Positions 1 through 6,774 of a DNA stretch of 64,000 nucleotides are shown here, one piece after another. Source of the stretch: Arcticibacter eurypsychrophilus (GTDB lineage Bacteria > Bacteroidota > Bacteroidia > Sphingobacteriales > Sphingobacteriaceae); assembly GCF_001730525.1 (NCBI RefSeq), contig NZ_MDFN01000002.1:124001-188000 (forward strand), read 5' to 3'. The translations under genes were made by a program, and so were the position numbers. Positions within the stretch are counted from its first letter, which is position 1. Each line of letters starts with the position of its first letter. Below the pieces are notes generated by a model, which was not told the origin of the DNA, ran no database searches, and saw only the letters and a program-made list of their open reading frames with translations.

Positions 1-104
1 AAGCCCAACATGTAAAGGGAAGCCGCATGCATAGAAATCCACACCAACCAGGCTGCCCCGATATAAGAAATAATGCGCGTTGATGAGAATAAGGATACTG
101 ACAC
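1..104 (-). CDS. possible N-terminus of a membrane protein, cut by window edge
   Basis: After the stop of the LiaF-like gene the minus strand stays open to the left edge. A GTG at 104-102 begins a readable stretch of about 34 residues that becomes strongly hydrophobic (ISYIGAAWLVWISMHAASLY). This would fit the first membrane segment of a multi-pass protein. Co-transcription with the LiaF-like gene would suggest a sensor kinase of a cell-envelope system, but that is inference from context only. The start codon is uncertain and the reading could be fortuitous. Confidence 0.35.
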   Translation of the reverse strand, partial: MSVSLFSSTRIISYIGAAWLVWISMHAASLYMLG

Positions 105-113
105 AATTACAAA

Positions 114-947
114 TTAATAGCTTCGAATATCAATTCCTCCAAATATCGAAGTTCCCCTCAATATAAGAACCTTATTGTCGGCCAAATTGATAGACTGTAC
201 CAAAGGCCGTTTATCCTCTATCCCGCCAAAAATAGCAGCCAGATCAGAAGAAACTTTCCATTGCGGAGGAACAATCAATTTAGTTCCACCAAATACCTGG
301 GTAATATCAATCACAATAGTACCATTTATATCGGCCTGAGTAAGATTGATTTCTGCCCCACCCATTATCGTAACGATTTCACCACCTAAAAAATTCTTAG
401 AAACAATGTTCTTTTTGATACCTCCAAAGATAGATACCGTATCCAGATAGTCCTCTGCTCCCCCAGTATGTTGTTCCTTCTGATCAGAAGACGATTCCCC
501 CGTTTCTTTTTCAAGTATAATAGGCTCACCATCCTCCTCTGTAGGAACACGTTTATCCCATACAATAGGGTCTTTCACTACTTTTATATCTTTGTTTAAA
601 AATTGCTTGCTAAACTTCTTTTTACCTAAAATCAGATAAAGACCAATTGCCATAACCAACACAGGAAATACAAAGTTACCCAGATCTACTCCAGGGATAA
701 TCCTGGCTACCAAGAAGACCACTCCTATTACAATTAATATGACAGAAGTTGGATTTCGATAATTTTGACGGTTACCAGTAAAAATACCAACTGCAATCAA
801 AATCATTGGCCAGCTCGTTAGCCAATCGGGTATGAGCACGCCAAGTGATCTTACCAGAAGTACAACACCTATGAACAAGAAAATTAGTCCAGCCCACTTT
901 TTCCCGGAACCTTGTCTTTTATTATATATGGGATTTGAGTTTTCCAT
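114..947 (-). CDS. LiaF-like membrane protein with cell-wall-stress type C-terminal domain
   Basis: This 277-residue protein has four hydrophobic segments near the N-terminus (about residues 18-37, 41-57, 67-84 and 91-107), followed by a charged linker (about 110-165). The C-terminal domain (165-277) has recurring FGG or MGG turns such as IFGGIKKNI, IMGGAEINL, VFGGTKLIV, IFGGIEDKR and IFGGIDIRS. That layout matches the LiaI/LiaF-like transmembrane region plus the YvqF-type cell wall-active antibiotic response domain. In Firmicutes LiaF is an inhibitory partner of a two-component system sensing envelope stress; in Bacteroidota the role is not established, so only the family assignment is firm. 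The ATG at 947 is used. A good promoter lies just upstream. Confidence 0.8.
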   Translation of the reverse strand: MENSNPIYNKRQGSGKKWAGLIFLFIGVVLLVRSLGVLIPDWLTSWPMILIAVGIFTGNRQNYRNPTSVILIVIGVVFLVARIIPGVDLGNFVFPVLVMAIGLYLILGKKKFSKQFLNKDIKVVKDPIVWDKRVPTEEDGEPIILEKETGESSSDQKEQHTGGAEDYLDTVSIFGGIKKNIVSKNFLGGEIVTIMGGAEINLTQADINGTIVIDITQVFGGTKLIVPPQWKVSSDLAAIFGGIEDKRPLVQSINLADNKVLILRGTSIFGGIDIRSY

Positions 948-963
948 TTGTTATTCTTTTTAT

Positions 964-994
964 CAAATATATACCGATGCAGGCATCCCGGCAA
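964..994 (-). promoter_or_regulatory. Bacteroidota-type promoter of the LiaF-like gene
   Basis: On the minus strand a TATATTTG box (971-964) matches the Bacteroidota -7 consensus TAnnTTTG. A TTG (994-992) lies 20 nt upstream as the -33 element. The -7 box is 17 nt from the ATG at 947. Confidence 0.6.
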
Positions 995-1029
995 CAGCTA
1001 TTAGGCTGAACATAACGAAAACTCGGTAA

Positions 1030-1300
1030 ACAGCGGTAAAGGGTCGGTGAAAATTTATTATTTGATATTATTTCACTTCTGAAATTTAGTAAAAACAAAT
1101 GTTAATCTATAAAGCAATCAAACATTTAAGATATGCTAGAATTCTTATTGAATATATTAGATGAATTCCATATGTATTTTATCGCCCATTCCACATACTC
1201 GTATAGTCATAATTATAGTTGCTAGAGCTAGGTGTATTTGCTATAGTATACCTCAATATATATGGAAAGCATGGTTTATGATAAAAAAGAAGGCACTTAA
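1030..1300. other. AT-rich intergenic stretch without recognisable gene
   Basis: I see no intact coding region, RNA or repeat here. The minus strand holds a short open stretch ending near 1180 with a Tyr/Asn/Ser-rich tail, but nothing about it can be assigned. Confidence 0.5.
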
Positions 1301-1612
1301 ATAGAAAGAGGTGGTGTCATCATGTATGGTGATGCGCCAGTCTTAAATTCAGCGACTGCTGCTCTTCAAACTGCTGTATCTGAAGATCGTCAGCCATTGA
1401 CTTATGGTGGTTCTAATACTGCTCATAATGGTGGTTCATTAAAATACGCGAGAGTTGAGTATGCCGGTCAGATCATTACTACAAACAATAAAGAACACGA
1501 TGCTTTTTCATCTTATTCAGTAGGAAGTGGTACCGTTTTGGAAAAGTTAGTTTCTTAGAAAGGTAGTGATTAAGGTTTTGAGTTCTATGCAGTACTGTAA
1601 GTGGAAAAACTT
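1301..1612 (+). pseudogene. fragment of a surface-lipoprotein gene (paralogue of the 5341-6693 gene)
   Basis: One frame reads IERGGVIMYGDAP..., then SLKYARVEYAGQ..., then VGSGTVLEKLVS. It continues past a TAG at 1556-1558 and a TAA at 1571-1573 with KGSD and GFEFY. These blocks follow the intact lipoprotein encoded at 5341-6693 (VVICGKG, MKYVRIEYAG, VGSGTTLENIQVS, DDGFEFFGG) in the same order. The piece lacks the signal peptide, about 120 N-terminal residues and the whole C-terminal half, and carries two in-frame stops. The similarity stops at about 1590, where an IstB relic begins on the opposite strand. An ATG at 1322 could start a 78-residue ORF, but I regard it as decayed. Confidence 0.8.
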
Positions 1613-1620
1613 ATGCAATG

Positions 1621-2030
1621 CTAGAGCAACCGGTCGAGCAGCGCAGTAGCAATAACCTCATCATCAAGTTGTTTACTCCAATCTTTAGGTTTTTTATTTG
1701 TCGTGATCACAATTGATGTAGATTCATAGATCTGGTTAATAAAGTTAAAGAAAGCTACAGCCATATTCTTTTCCAGGGCGAATAGCATGATGTCATCAAT
1801 CACAATCAGATTAGCTTTGAGAAGCCTTTTATATTCATTCTGCTGCGTTTTTAAATATTCTTTTGTCTTGAACATGTTGACCATGTCATCCATCTTGCTG
1901 AAGTAAGCATCGTATCCCGCTTTAACAGCATCCCTGTAGAGTCCTGCCGCTAAAAACTTTTCTCGTTCTGCTTTGGGTCATCATGCCTGTTCTCAGGGAT
2001 AAAAAGTAGTTTATCATAATCTTCAAAAGT
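1621..2030 (-). pseudogene. istB: IS21-family helper ATPase IstB, frameshifted remnant
   Basis: The open part (1893-1621) reads as the middle and C-terminal part of an IstB ATPase: Walker B region ANLIVIDDIMLF, then TSIVITTNKKPKDW, then DDEVIATALLDRLL. Just upstream the same protein continues as FLAAGLYRDAVKAGYDAYFSK. One missing T then separates it from an upstream frame ending NEKSF, where the P-loop should be. The glycine-rich Walker A loop is not recognisable (DPKQNEKS instead of GPxGxGKS). A TAG replaces the Tyr-like codon that normally follows LLDRLL, and the short tail runs into the lipoprotein fragment. The transposase gene istA and the terminal repeats are absent, so the element is dead. 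Confidence 0.82.
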
Positions 2031-2371
2031 TGCTATTGAAAACTAAGATGAGCCGTATTGACGGTACCATTTATAAGTTTTTTGACAATCTTACGAAAGC
2101 AGACTCCCAGGGTAAGACAATCCGCTTTCTAAGGATGTGGCCTCTGTATTTACGTGTTGATGTTTTGTGCAGTATCGGGTTTTTGTTTGTTGTGCAACAT
2201 CACCCACATCATCCCGCCTTATATAGTGTTTCTGTTCGTAAGCCCACATATTTGCCGCCAGCTTCCTTCAGATTCGCAGCCGCCCGCGACACCCTTACTC
2301 CTGGCTAACCCTTCTACTGCAAAGTGGGTTCGGGACTTCCTCCCTATAGCTGATCGCCATGCCTGGACCAC
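2030..2371 (-). mobile_element. 5' remnant of a group II intron (domain I region, no reverse transcriptase)
   Basis: Read on the minus strand from about 2371, the sequence carries the block series typical of the 5' end of bacterial LtrA-type group II introns: GGCATGG near the start, CTATAGGG-AGGAAGTCCCGAAC, GTTAGCC, AAGGGTGTC, GAATCTGAAGGAAG, GGCGGCAAA, a TATATAAGGC block, a GATGTTGCACAACAAAC block, TGTCTTACCCTGGGAG and finally CCGTCAATACGGCTCATC. The first bases GTGGT resemble the GUGYG intron start. The sequence breaks at about 2030 against the IstB relic, before any reverse-transcriptase ORF; domains V and VI are not found. It is an inert intron fragment, recognised from memory of the family rather than by a covariance search. 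Confidence 0.8.
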
Positions 2372-2378
2372 AAAAAGA

Positions 2379-2405
2379 GGGTGATCATAATTTATGATAC
2401 ACCCT
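2379..2405. repeat. imperfect inverted repeat at the intron 5' boundary
   Basis: GGGTGATCATAA and TTTATGATACACCC can fold into a hairpin immediately outside the presumed 5' end of the group II intron fragment. It may be a former transcription terminator used as an insertion site, a habit known for some group II introns. That reading is inference. Confidence 0.4.
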
Positions 2406-2602
2406 CAATGCATAGCGCCTACATTTTCCTTTACCTGACAACGTGAAAAAATTATACGAAACCAAATCTAAAAGATCTACCGCTTCAAGCTTGTGGTACT
2501 GTCGGAAGCTTCCCATACACAGTACATTTTTTACAAGGAGACTAAGTATTGCCTAAGCCCGCATAAACAAAATGACGATCTGAGCCGATACTTGCCAGTA
2601 CG

Positions 2603-2654
2603 AGTATTTTATTAGCTGTTCTTTTAAAATAAAATAACAAGCTAATAAAATACT
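2603..2654 (-). terminator. hairpin downstream of the secreted-protein gene
   Basis: The 15-nt arms 2603-2617 and 2640-2654 are perfect reverse complements (AGTATTTTATTAGCT), separated by an AT-rich 22-nt loop. The hairpin begins 7 nt beyond the stop codon at 2661. It is AT-rich and has no clear U-run, so termination strength is uncertain. Confidence 0.55.
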
Positions 2655-2660
2655 ATATTC

Positions 2661-3548
2661 TTATTGGTTTGGATATACATAGCATACGATCTCGTTTTGT
2701 ATAAACGAACTTGCAACGTCTCCTGTAGCAGAATAGGTAAACATATTTTTAGAAGTATCGTCATAGCTATATCTATATAAGGGAACAGTACCTGGTACTT
2801 GAGTTGCATAGGCGTAGAAAGCAACTTTCGGTGGTGTTGTATCCCAGAGACTTCCTGCATTATACAACGGAACAGTTGGAAGTTGATTTGAACGTGAATA
2901 ATGCCGAACTACACCTTGGAGTCCTGGAGTTCCATCTGAATCGAATGCTTTACCAGTAAATTCATAAATTGGGATTATACCGAGCGAAACCCATGGTTGG
3001 TTGTAAGCTTTAAATGCAATCCCTCTATTTGACCAACCGCCTGACGTTGATCCATCGGTTGACAAATAAGTTTCAGAATTATATACGCCTCCTTGAACAA
3101 GATAAATAGGCACCGATTGAGGAGTCGCAGGCGCAGGATTAATCGTCACTGTAACGTACTTCCATTCAGAAAGTACATTTGATAAATTTCCTTTCGCATC
3201 ATATATCGACATGGTCAATAGAAATTTCAGCACCACAGTTTTAGCTACTGAATTAGTGTTTGTTAATGTATAAGTAAATTGCCCCCCTACATGATTTTCA
3301 TTAAAATAATTGGTGGTATACAGCCAGCATTGTACACCAGATTCAAGCGAGTTGTTAACAGTGGCGTCCGGATTTCTAGGAACAGTTCCAATGAATTTCC
3401 TTGCAGTTTCACCTGTCGCGGTAAAAACAAATCTTGTTCCAGACGCTACGTCTGTTGTCGGCCCCGAAAAGCCGATAGTTTGCGCACTAACTTTATCAGT
3501 GAAAAGGAAGCTTAAAATAAAGCCGAATATTAAGAAGATATTTTTCAT
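2661..3548 (-). CDS. secreted protein of unknown function with DUF5648-like repeats
   Basis: The 295-residue product starts with a clear signal peptide (MKNIFLIFGFILSFLF..., cleavage probably after KVSAQ). I prefer the ATG at 3548 over a TTG four codons upstream. The N-terminal half (to about residue 155) is Ser/Thr-rich and beta-like. The C-terminal half shows three related units built around VPIYLVQGG, VPIYEFTGKAF...VVRHYSRS and VPLYRYSYDD...MFTYSATGD. Such VPLYRY...FTYS repeats resemble the lectin-like DUF5648 family; this is my reading and was not searched. It lies 30 nt downstream of the small lipoprotein gene and probably shares its transcript. Export to the periplasm or cell surface is likely; function is unknown. 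Confidence 0.7.
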   Translation of the reverse strand: MKNIFLIFGFILSFLFTDKVSAQTIGFSGPTTDVASGTRFVFTATGETARKFIGTVPRNPDATVNNSLESGVQCWLYTTNYFNENHVGGQFTYTLTNTNSVAKTVVLKFLLTMSIYDAKGNLSNVLSEWKYVTVTINPAPATPQSVPIYLVQGGVYNSETYLSTDGSTSGGWSNRGIAFKAYNQPWVSLGIIPIYEFTGKAFDSDGTPGLQGVVRHYSRSNQLPTVPLYNAGSLWDTTPPKVAFYAYATQVPGTVPLYRYSYDDTSKNMFTYSATGDVASSFIQNEIVCYVYPNQ

Positions 3549-3578
3549 TTTTTTATTCAATATTAAATGGGAAAGGTA

Positions 3579-3896
3579 TTATTTATTTGATACAGGCACA
3601 CCATTTTTATAATGAAGGACTGGATGATTTTCAGAAAGCTCCTCTAGCTTTTCTCTACTTATTTGGTCTACCCCATTTATTTGATACATTTGAGTAACTG
3701 CATTATAAGATATGGCTGCAGCATCGGTTCCGGTCAAATCACTTAGATAATTTACTAACAACTCAACTTTGAGATCCTTTGGAGATTGATCACCCTCAGG
3801 GTTTACATCTTCTCGTTTACAACTTAAAGTCATAACTGTTATTACAATGGGAAAAAGCCATCTGATGGCCTGCGCTACTTTAAATTTTTTTTTCAT
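3579..3896 (-). CDS. small hypothetical lipoprotein
   Basis: This encodes 105 residues with a basic start, a hydrophobic core (WLFPIVITVMT) and a lipobox LSC with Cys at about residue 26, so it should be lipidated. The mature part is short and charged (EDVNPEGDQSPKDLKVELL...) and I recognise no domain. It is the first gene of a two-gene unit with the secreted protein at 2661-3548. Both sit inside a mobile-element graveyard, so recent acquisition is possible. The ATG at 3896 follows an A/T-rich leader without a clear ribosome binding site. Confidence 0.6.
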   Translation of the reverse strand: MKKKFKVAQAIRWLFPIVITVMTLSCKREDVNPEGDQSPKDLKVELLVNYLSDLTGTDAAAISYNAVTQMYQINGVDQISREKLEELSENHPVLHYKNGVPVSNK

Positions 3897-4279
3897 TTTT
3901 TTTAATAATTTAGTGCGTCAATAATACTTAATATACCTTACACTGTGTTGTTATACTTAATTTTTTTATCAACACTTCGGATGCTTAACCTTAGTTGTAT
4001 TTATGTCGTAAAAAACTTTGATAACTATAACACTCCCCTAAATCAGGGCCATTAGTTTAATTAAAAAATTCTTAATTAAACTAAAGAGATGAGCAAGCAA
4101 ACCCGACGCAAATTCGTGTTTTCCAACCAATAAACACAATTATTTAAATGATCACATACGCTAAACCGTATTAAAATATTGGATAATGAAATTATAAGGC
4201 GGGAAATTTTTACCACTCTAAGTCATCAGAAACAAGTATGCAATGCCGACAAAAGGTAGGCACTTATGAGGTCCTTTTT
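3897..4279. other. gene-free stretch with one inverted repeat
   Basis: No coding region is supported. The one structural element is a perfect 13-bp inverted repeat, TTAGTTTAATTAA at 4052-4064 and its complement at 4072-4084, with a 7-nt loop. It could be a weak terminator or the trace of an element end. Confidence 0.5.
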
Positions 4280-4620
4280 ATGAGTAGAAAGATCAAGCAA
4301 AGCTTAGAATATAAAGTAGCTATTATGCAACAAACTAACAGCCATAAAGTCTATCAATAGAAAGCAGAAGATTCACCTGATTCACTTCAAGATGCCGAAC
4401 GTTGAGTTTAATTTTATAAATGGATTGGTAACGTTGGGCTTATATGCCCTCAGACAAATAGATATTCTTTAGAACCTAAGCTTAATGTTATGAATTGCAT
4501 AATGGACAACAATTTATTTTTAGGTAAAACTTACCTCCAATTTACTATCGATCCACAGGTGTTCTACAAAGTGATTGTATATATCAACCCGAAGGGATAA
4601 AAAGTTTAGGTTATTTTGCA
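4280..4620 (+). pseudogene. IS3-type transposase OrfA, decayed
   Basis: From the ATG at 4280 one frame gives MSRKIKQSLEYKVAIM..., a TAG at 4358-4360, KAEDSPDSLQDAER, stops at 4403 and 4409, then FYKWIGNVGLICPQTNRYS and LEPKLNVMNCIMDNNLFL, ending at 4600. After a one-base shift the frame YQPEGIKSLG continues to about 4620. The order matches the double helix-turn-helix OrfA of IS3/IS150-like elements (a charged start, FYKxxG..GL, then a second ..YSLEFKL..). No OrfB integrase and no terminal repeats were found. The pattern of three in-frame stops plus one frameshift indicates an old relic. Confidence 0.72.
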
Positions 4621-4642
4621 ATAGAAAGCTTCAGTAAAATTT

Positions 4643-4710
4643 TGTTTAACACTAATTGTATCAATAGGTATATCATCTACAGTACCTATTGATACAATTA
4701 GTGTTAAACA
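4643..4710. repeat. perfect 28-bp inverted repeat with 12-bp spacer
   Basis: Positions 4643-4670 (starting TGTTTAACACTAATTGTATC) are the exact reverse complement of 4683-4710. The spacer is 4671-4682. The arms contain no G/C-rich core and no flanking T-run suited to termination. It lies just past the IS3 relic. It may be a fold-back duplication or a large hairpin; the function is unknown. Confidence 0.85.
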
Positions 4711-4905
4711 TCCATTTTCCATATTCTTCTTTTACACCTTTAATTAAGCCGTCAATAATATCATAGGAACCAAATTACTGCAAGCACAAGAATTATGAAA
4801 TACAATACTTCCATCTTGGATATTTTGTTTATTCAATGAAAACGAACGACTCTCTAATGGCGCCTTTATTAATAACTCATCCACTACGTCACAATATTCA
4901 ATGTT
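4673..4905 (-). pseudogene. possible coding relic in two frames, unidentified
   Basis: Two neighbouring minus-strand open stretches look protein-like. The first (4905-4744) reads NIEYCDVVDELLIKAPLESR..., then SIVFHNSCACSNLVPMILLTA. The second (4774-4673) reads FGSYDIIDGLIKGVKEEYGK, then WMFNTNCINRY. Neither has a convincing start or ribosome binding site, and the second overlaps the inverted repeat. They may be parts of one frameshifted gene. I do not recognise the family. Confidence 0.25.
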
Positions 4906-5274
4906 TTACTCTGGTTAAAGAAAACACAAGAAACTATTTTTTAATTACAGTAAATGAATCCCTAATATCCGCTTTGTTATAAAATTTAGTTTAAATTCAA
5001 CGTATTTCTCACATGCAGTTAGCTAATATTTATCAATATTGCAATCATTATTCTCTGAGCAAGAAGAATAAAAAAAGGGGTAAAGGCTTACGATTAAGAT
5101 AAGTTTCTAACTTTTCATAAAAAATTTAGTTTATTCGAATTACGTTAATTGATAACTCATCTTAAAAATTTGTGCAAGAATAAACTATCTAATGACCCAT
5201 AAAGCAATAGCCCTTTATCGAGAAACATTTTTTTTAAACATAATTAGTCTCGAAAGAAACTATTTATAAATAAA
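4906..5274. other. AT-rich stretch without recognisable gene
   Basis: I find no ORF, RNA or repeat that I can support between the relic and the terminator of the lipoprotein gene. Confidence 0.5.
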
Positions 5275-5314
5275 AAATGGACCTATCCGTATAGAAATAC
5301 AGATAGGTCCATTT
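5275..5314 (-). terminator. rho-independent terminator of the TonB receptor/lipoprotein operon
   Basis: Arms 5275-5287 (AAATGGACCTATC) and 5302-5314 are perfect complements. The stem extends past one mismatch by four more pairs to a small loop. On the minus strand it is followed by a U-rich tract (plus-strand A-run 5270-5277). It lies 27 nt beyond the stop at 5341. Confidence 0.85.
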
Positions 5315-5340
5315 AAGTAAATGATTTTTTCTAAAAAATC

Positions 5341-6693
5341 TTAGTAAACATTAGTTCCTGGAGTCCAGCTAGCCCAACCAGTTGACCAGTCAGTTGTATT
5401 CATCGCACCACGATAAGTTACAACATCAAATCCTGTTAATCCTGTAAAACTTGCACCTGTTTTAGCAGGAGATGTAGAAGTCAAAAGCAAGTTAGGAGCA
5501 GTAAGAATTGTACTTGTAATTCCAGCTGCAGCTGTATTAGCTAAAGTCACATTTGCATTTGTTGAATTAGTTGCAAATGCAGTAAGAATAGCTGCTGTAG
5601 TAAAGGTAGTTCCAAGTGTACCACTTACCTTGTAAGGCATTTCATTTCCAAAAACAAGATTGTTTTTAAAATCTGATTCACCAGTAGCTAAACGGTCACT
5701 TGCTACTGAAGTAGTCAATTCAAAACCAGCTTTCAAATGATCAACTATGATTGAATTACGCAATACAAATGCTGTACCTTTTCTGAAAAGTACACCTGAA
5801 TTGTGTTTTGCATTTGCACCAACACCTGGACCAATAAAAGTAAAGTTAGATAGTAACGGTTTATTAACCGGAGTTACTACTTCAGTACTTCCATTGTCAC
5901 ACTCAATACCGTTTGATGCACCACTAGAAGAGTTATCAAAGATTAATGGATCTTTAATAGACACTGCATATTGTATGTGACCAGAATATCCGTACTCAAA
6001 ATCAAAATCATCATCAGTACATCTGTAAGCTATTAGATTCTTAGCATTCACAGAGCCACCAAAAAACTCAAAACCATCATCACCACCATAAGAAACCTGA
6101 ATATTTTCTAAAGTAGTTCCAGATCCAACAGCTGCTAAAGTTAAGCTGTTAATTTCTTTATCAGCAGCATAAGCAATACCTGCATATTCAATACGAACAT
6201 ATTTCATTGTTCCTGAATTATCAGCAGCATCAGTACCACCGTAATTAGCCACATCTGCTCCTAAAATACCACCTTCATATTGTGATGTTCCACCAGCTTG
6301 ATTTATAATTCCTTTACCACAAATAACCACACCGGCCCAATCTCCAATACCACGTGTATTTACTGCTTGGTTAGATGTAAATACTATAGGCGCATTTGCT
6401 GTACCAATAGCGTTAATTTTTCCACCTCTTTCAATAATTAAAGCTGCTTTAGATGCTTTGTCTCCTCTAATTGTAGTACCAGCTGCTATATTAAGAACAC
6501 CACCATCCATCACTCTTACTGTACCACTCAAGATCCAAACTTTATCTGCTGTCAAGTTAGTAGTAGTTGTAATATTACCCGTAAGGGTTTCCGGAGCTAA
6601 AACAATAGGCTCATCACTATCATCACTGCTACATGAAGTAACAATTGTCGCTAGACACAACATTGCTATTGCAAGAAAATTTAATTTTTTCAT
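5341..6693 (-). CDS. surface lipoprotein paired with TonB receptor (family of unknown function)
   Basis: The 450-residue product begins MKKLNFLAIAMLCLATIVTSC, a typical SPII signal with Cys in TSCSS. I choose the ATG at 6693 over an in-frame ATG at 6735 because it gives a proper signal. The mature part has Gly/Asn-rich repeating strands suggesting a right-handed beta-helix (ALIIERGGKINAIG, WAGVVICGKG, MKYVRIEYAG). It also has conserved acidic blocks, GGDDGFEFFGG and CTDDDFDFEYGY, which could bind metal. Such proteins are sometimes labelled multidrug transporter, which has no support here. The gene follows the TonB receptor gene by about 80 nt and ends in a strong terminator, so the pair is likely one operon in which this lipoprotein captures or covers the ligand. 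A broken paralogue lies at 1301-1612. Confidence 0.75.
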   Translation of the reverse strand: MKKLNFLAIAMLCLATIVTSCSSDDSDEPIVLAPETLTGNITTTTNLTADKVWILSGTVRVMDGGVLNIAAGTTIRGDKASKAALIIERGGKINAIGTANAPIVFTSNQAVNTRGIGDWAGVVICGKGIINQAGGTSQYEGGILGADVANYGGTDAADNSGTMKYVRIEYAGIAYAADKEINSLTLAAVGSGTTLENIQVSYGGDDGFEFFGGSVNAKNLIAYRCTDDDFDFEYGYSGHIQYAVSIKDPLIFDNSSSGASNGIECDNGSTEVVTPVNKPLLSNFTFIGPGVGANAKHNSGVLFRKGTAFVLRNSIIVDHLKAGFELTTSVASDRLATGESDFKNNLVFGNEMPYKVSGTLGTTFTTAAILTAFATNSTNANVTLANTAAAGITSTILTAPNLLLTSTSPAKTGASFTGLTGFDVVTYRGAMNTTDWSTGWASWTPGTNVY

Positions 6694-6774
6694 CTTTTTC
6701 TGTATTTGTATTACTTTGTAAAAATATCGTCCCAATATTGCCTTAGATTAAAGACAGTATTAAGTAATTGTTAA

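Noticed and set aside
1180-1321. Minus-strand open stretch ending in a Tyr/Asn/Ser-rich tail (PSSSNYNYDYTSMWNGR)
   Set aside because: Only about 47 codons, no start codon with context, low-complexity composition and no domain that I recognise.
2154-2384. Plus-strand open frames of 76 and 92 codons
   Set aside because: They are antisense to the group II intron fragment, whose RNA motifs explain the sequence; the translations show no protein-like pattern.
3897-5340. CRISPR or tandem-repeat array in the gene-poor stretch
   Set aside because: No regularly spaced direct repeats were found; the only repeats are the inverted ones at 4052-4084 and 4643-4710.
5341-6693. Annotation of the lipoprotein as a multidrug transporter
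   Set aside because: The protein has a lipobox, no membrane helices and repeated beta motifs; nothing supports a transporter.
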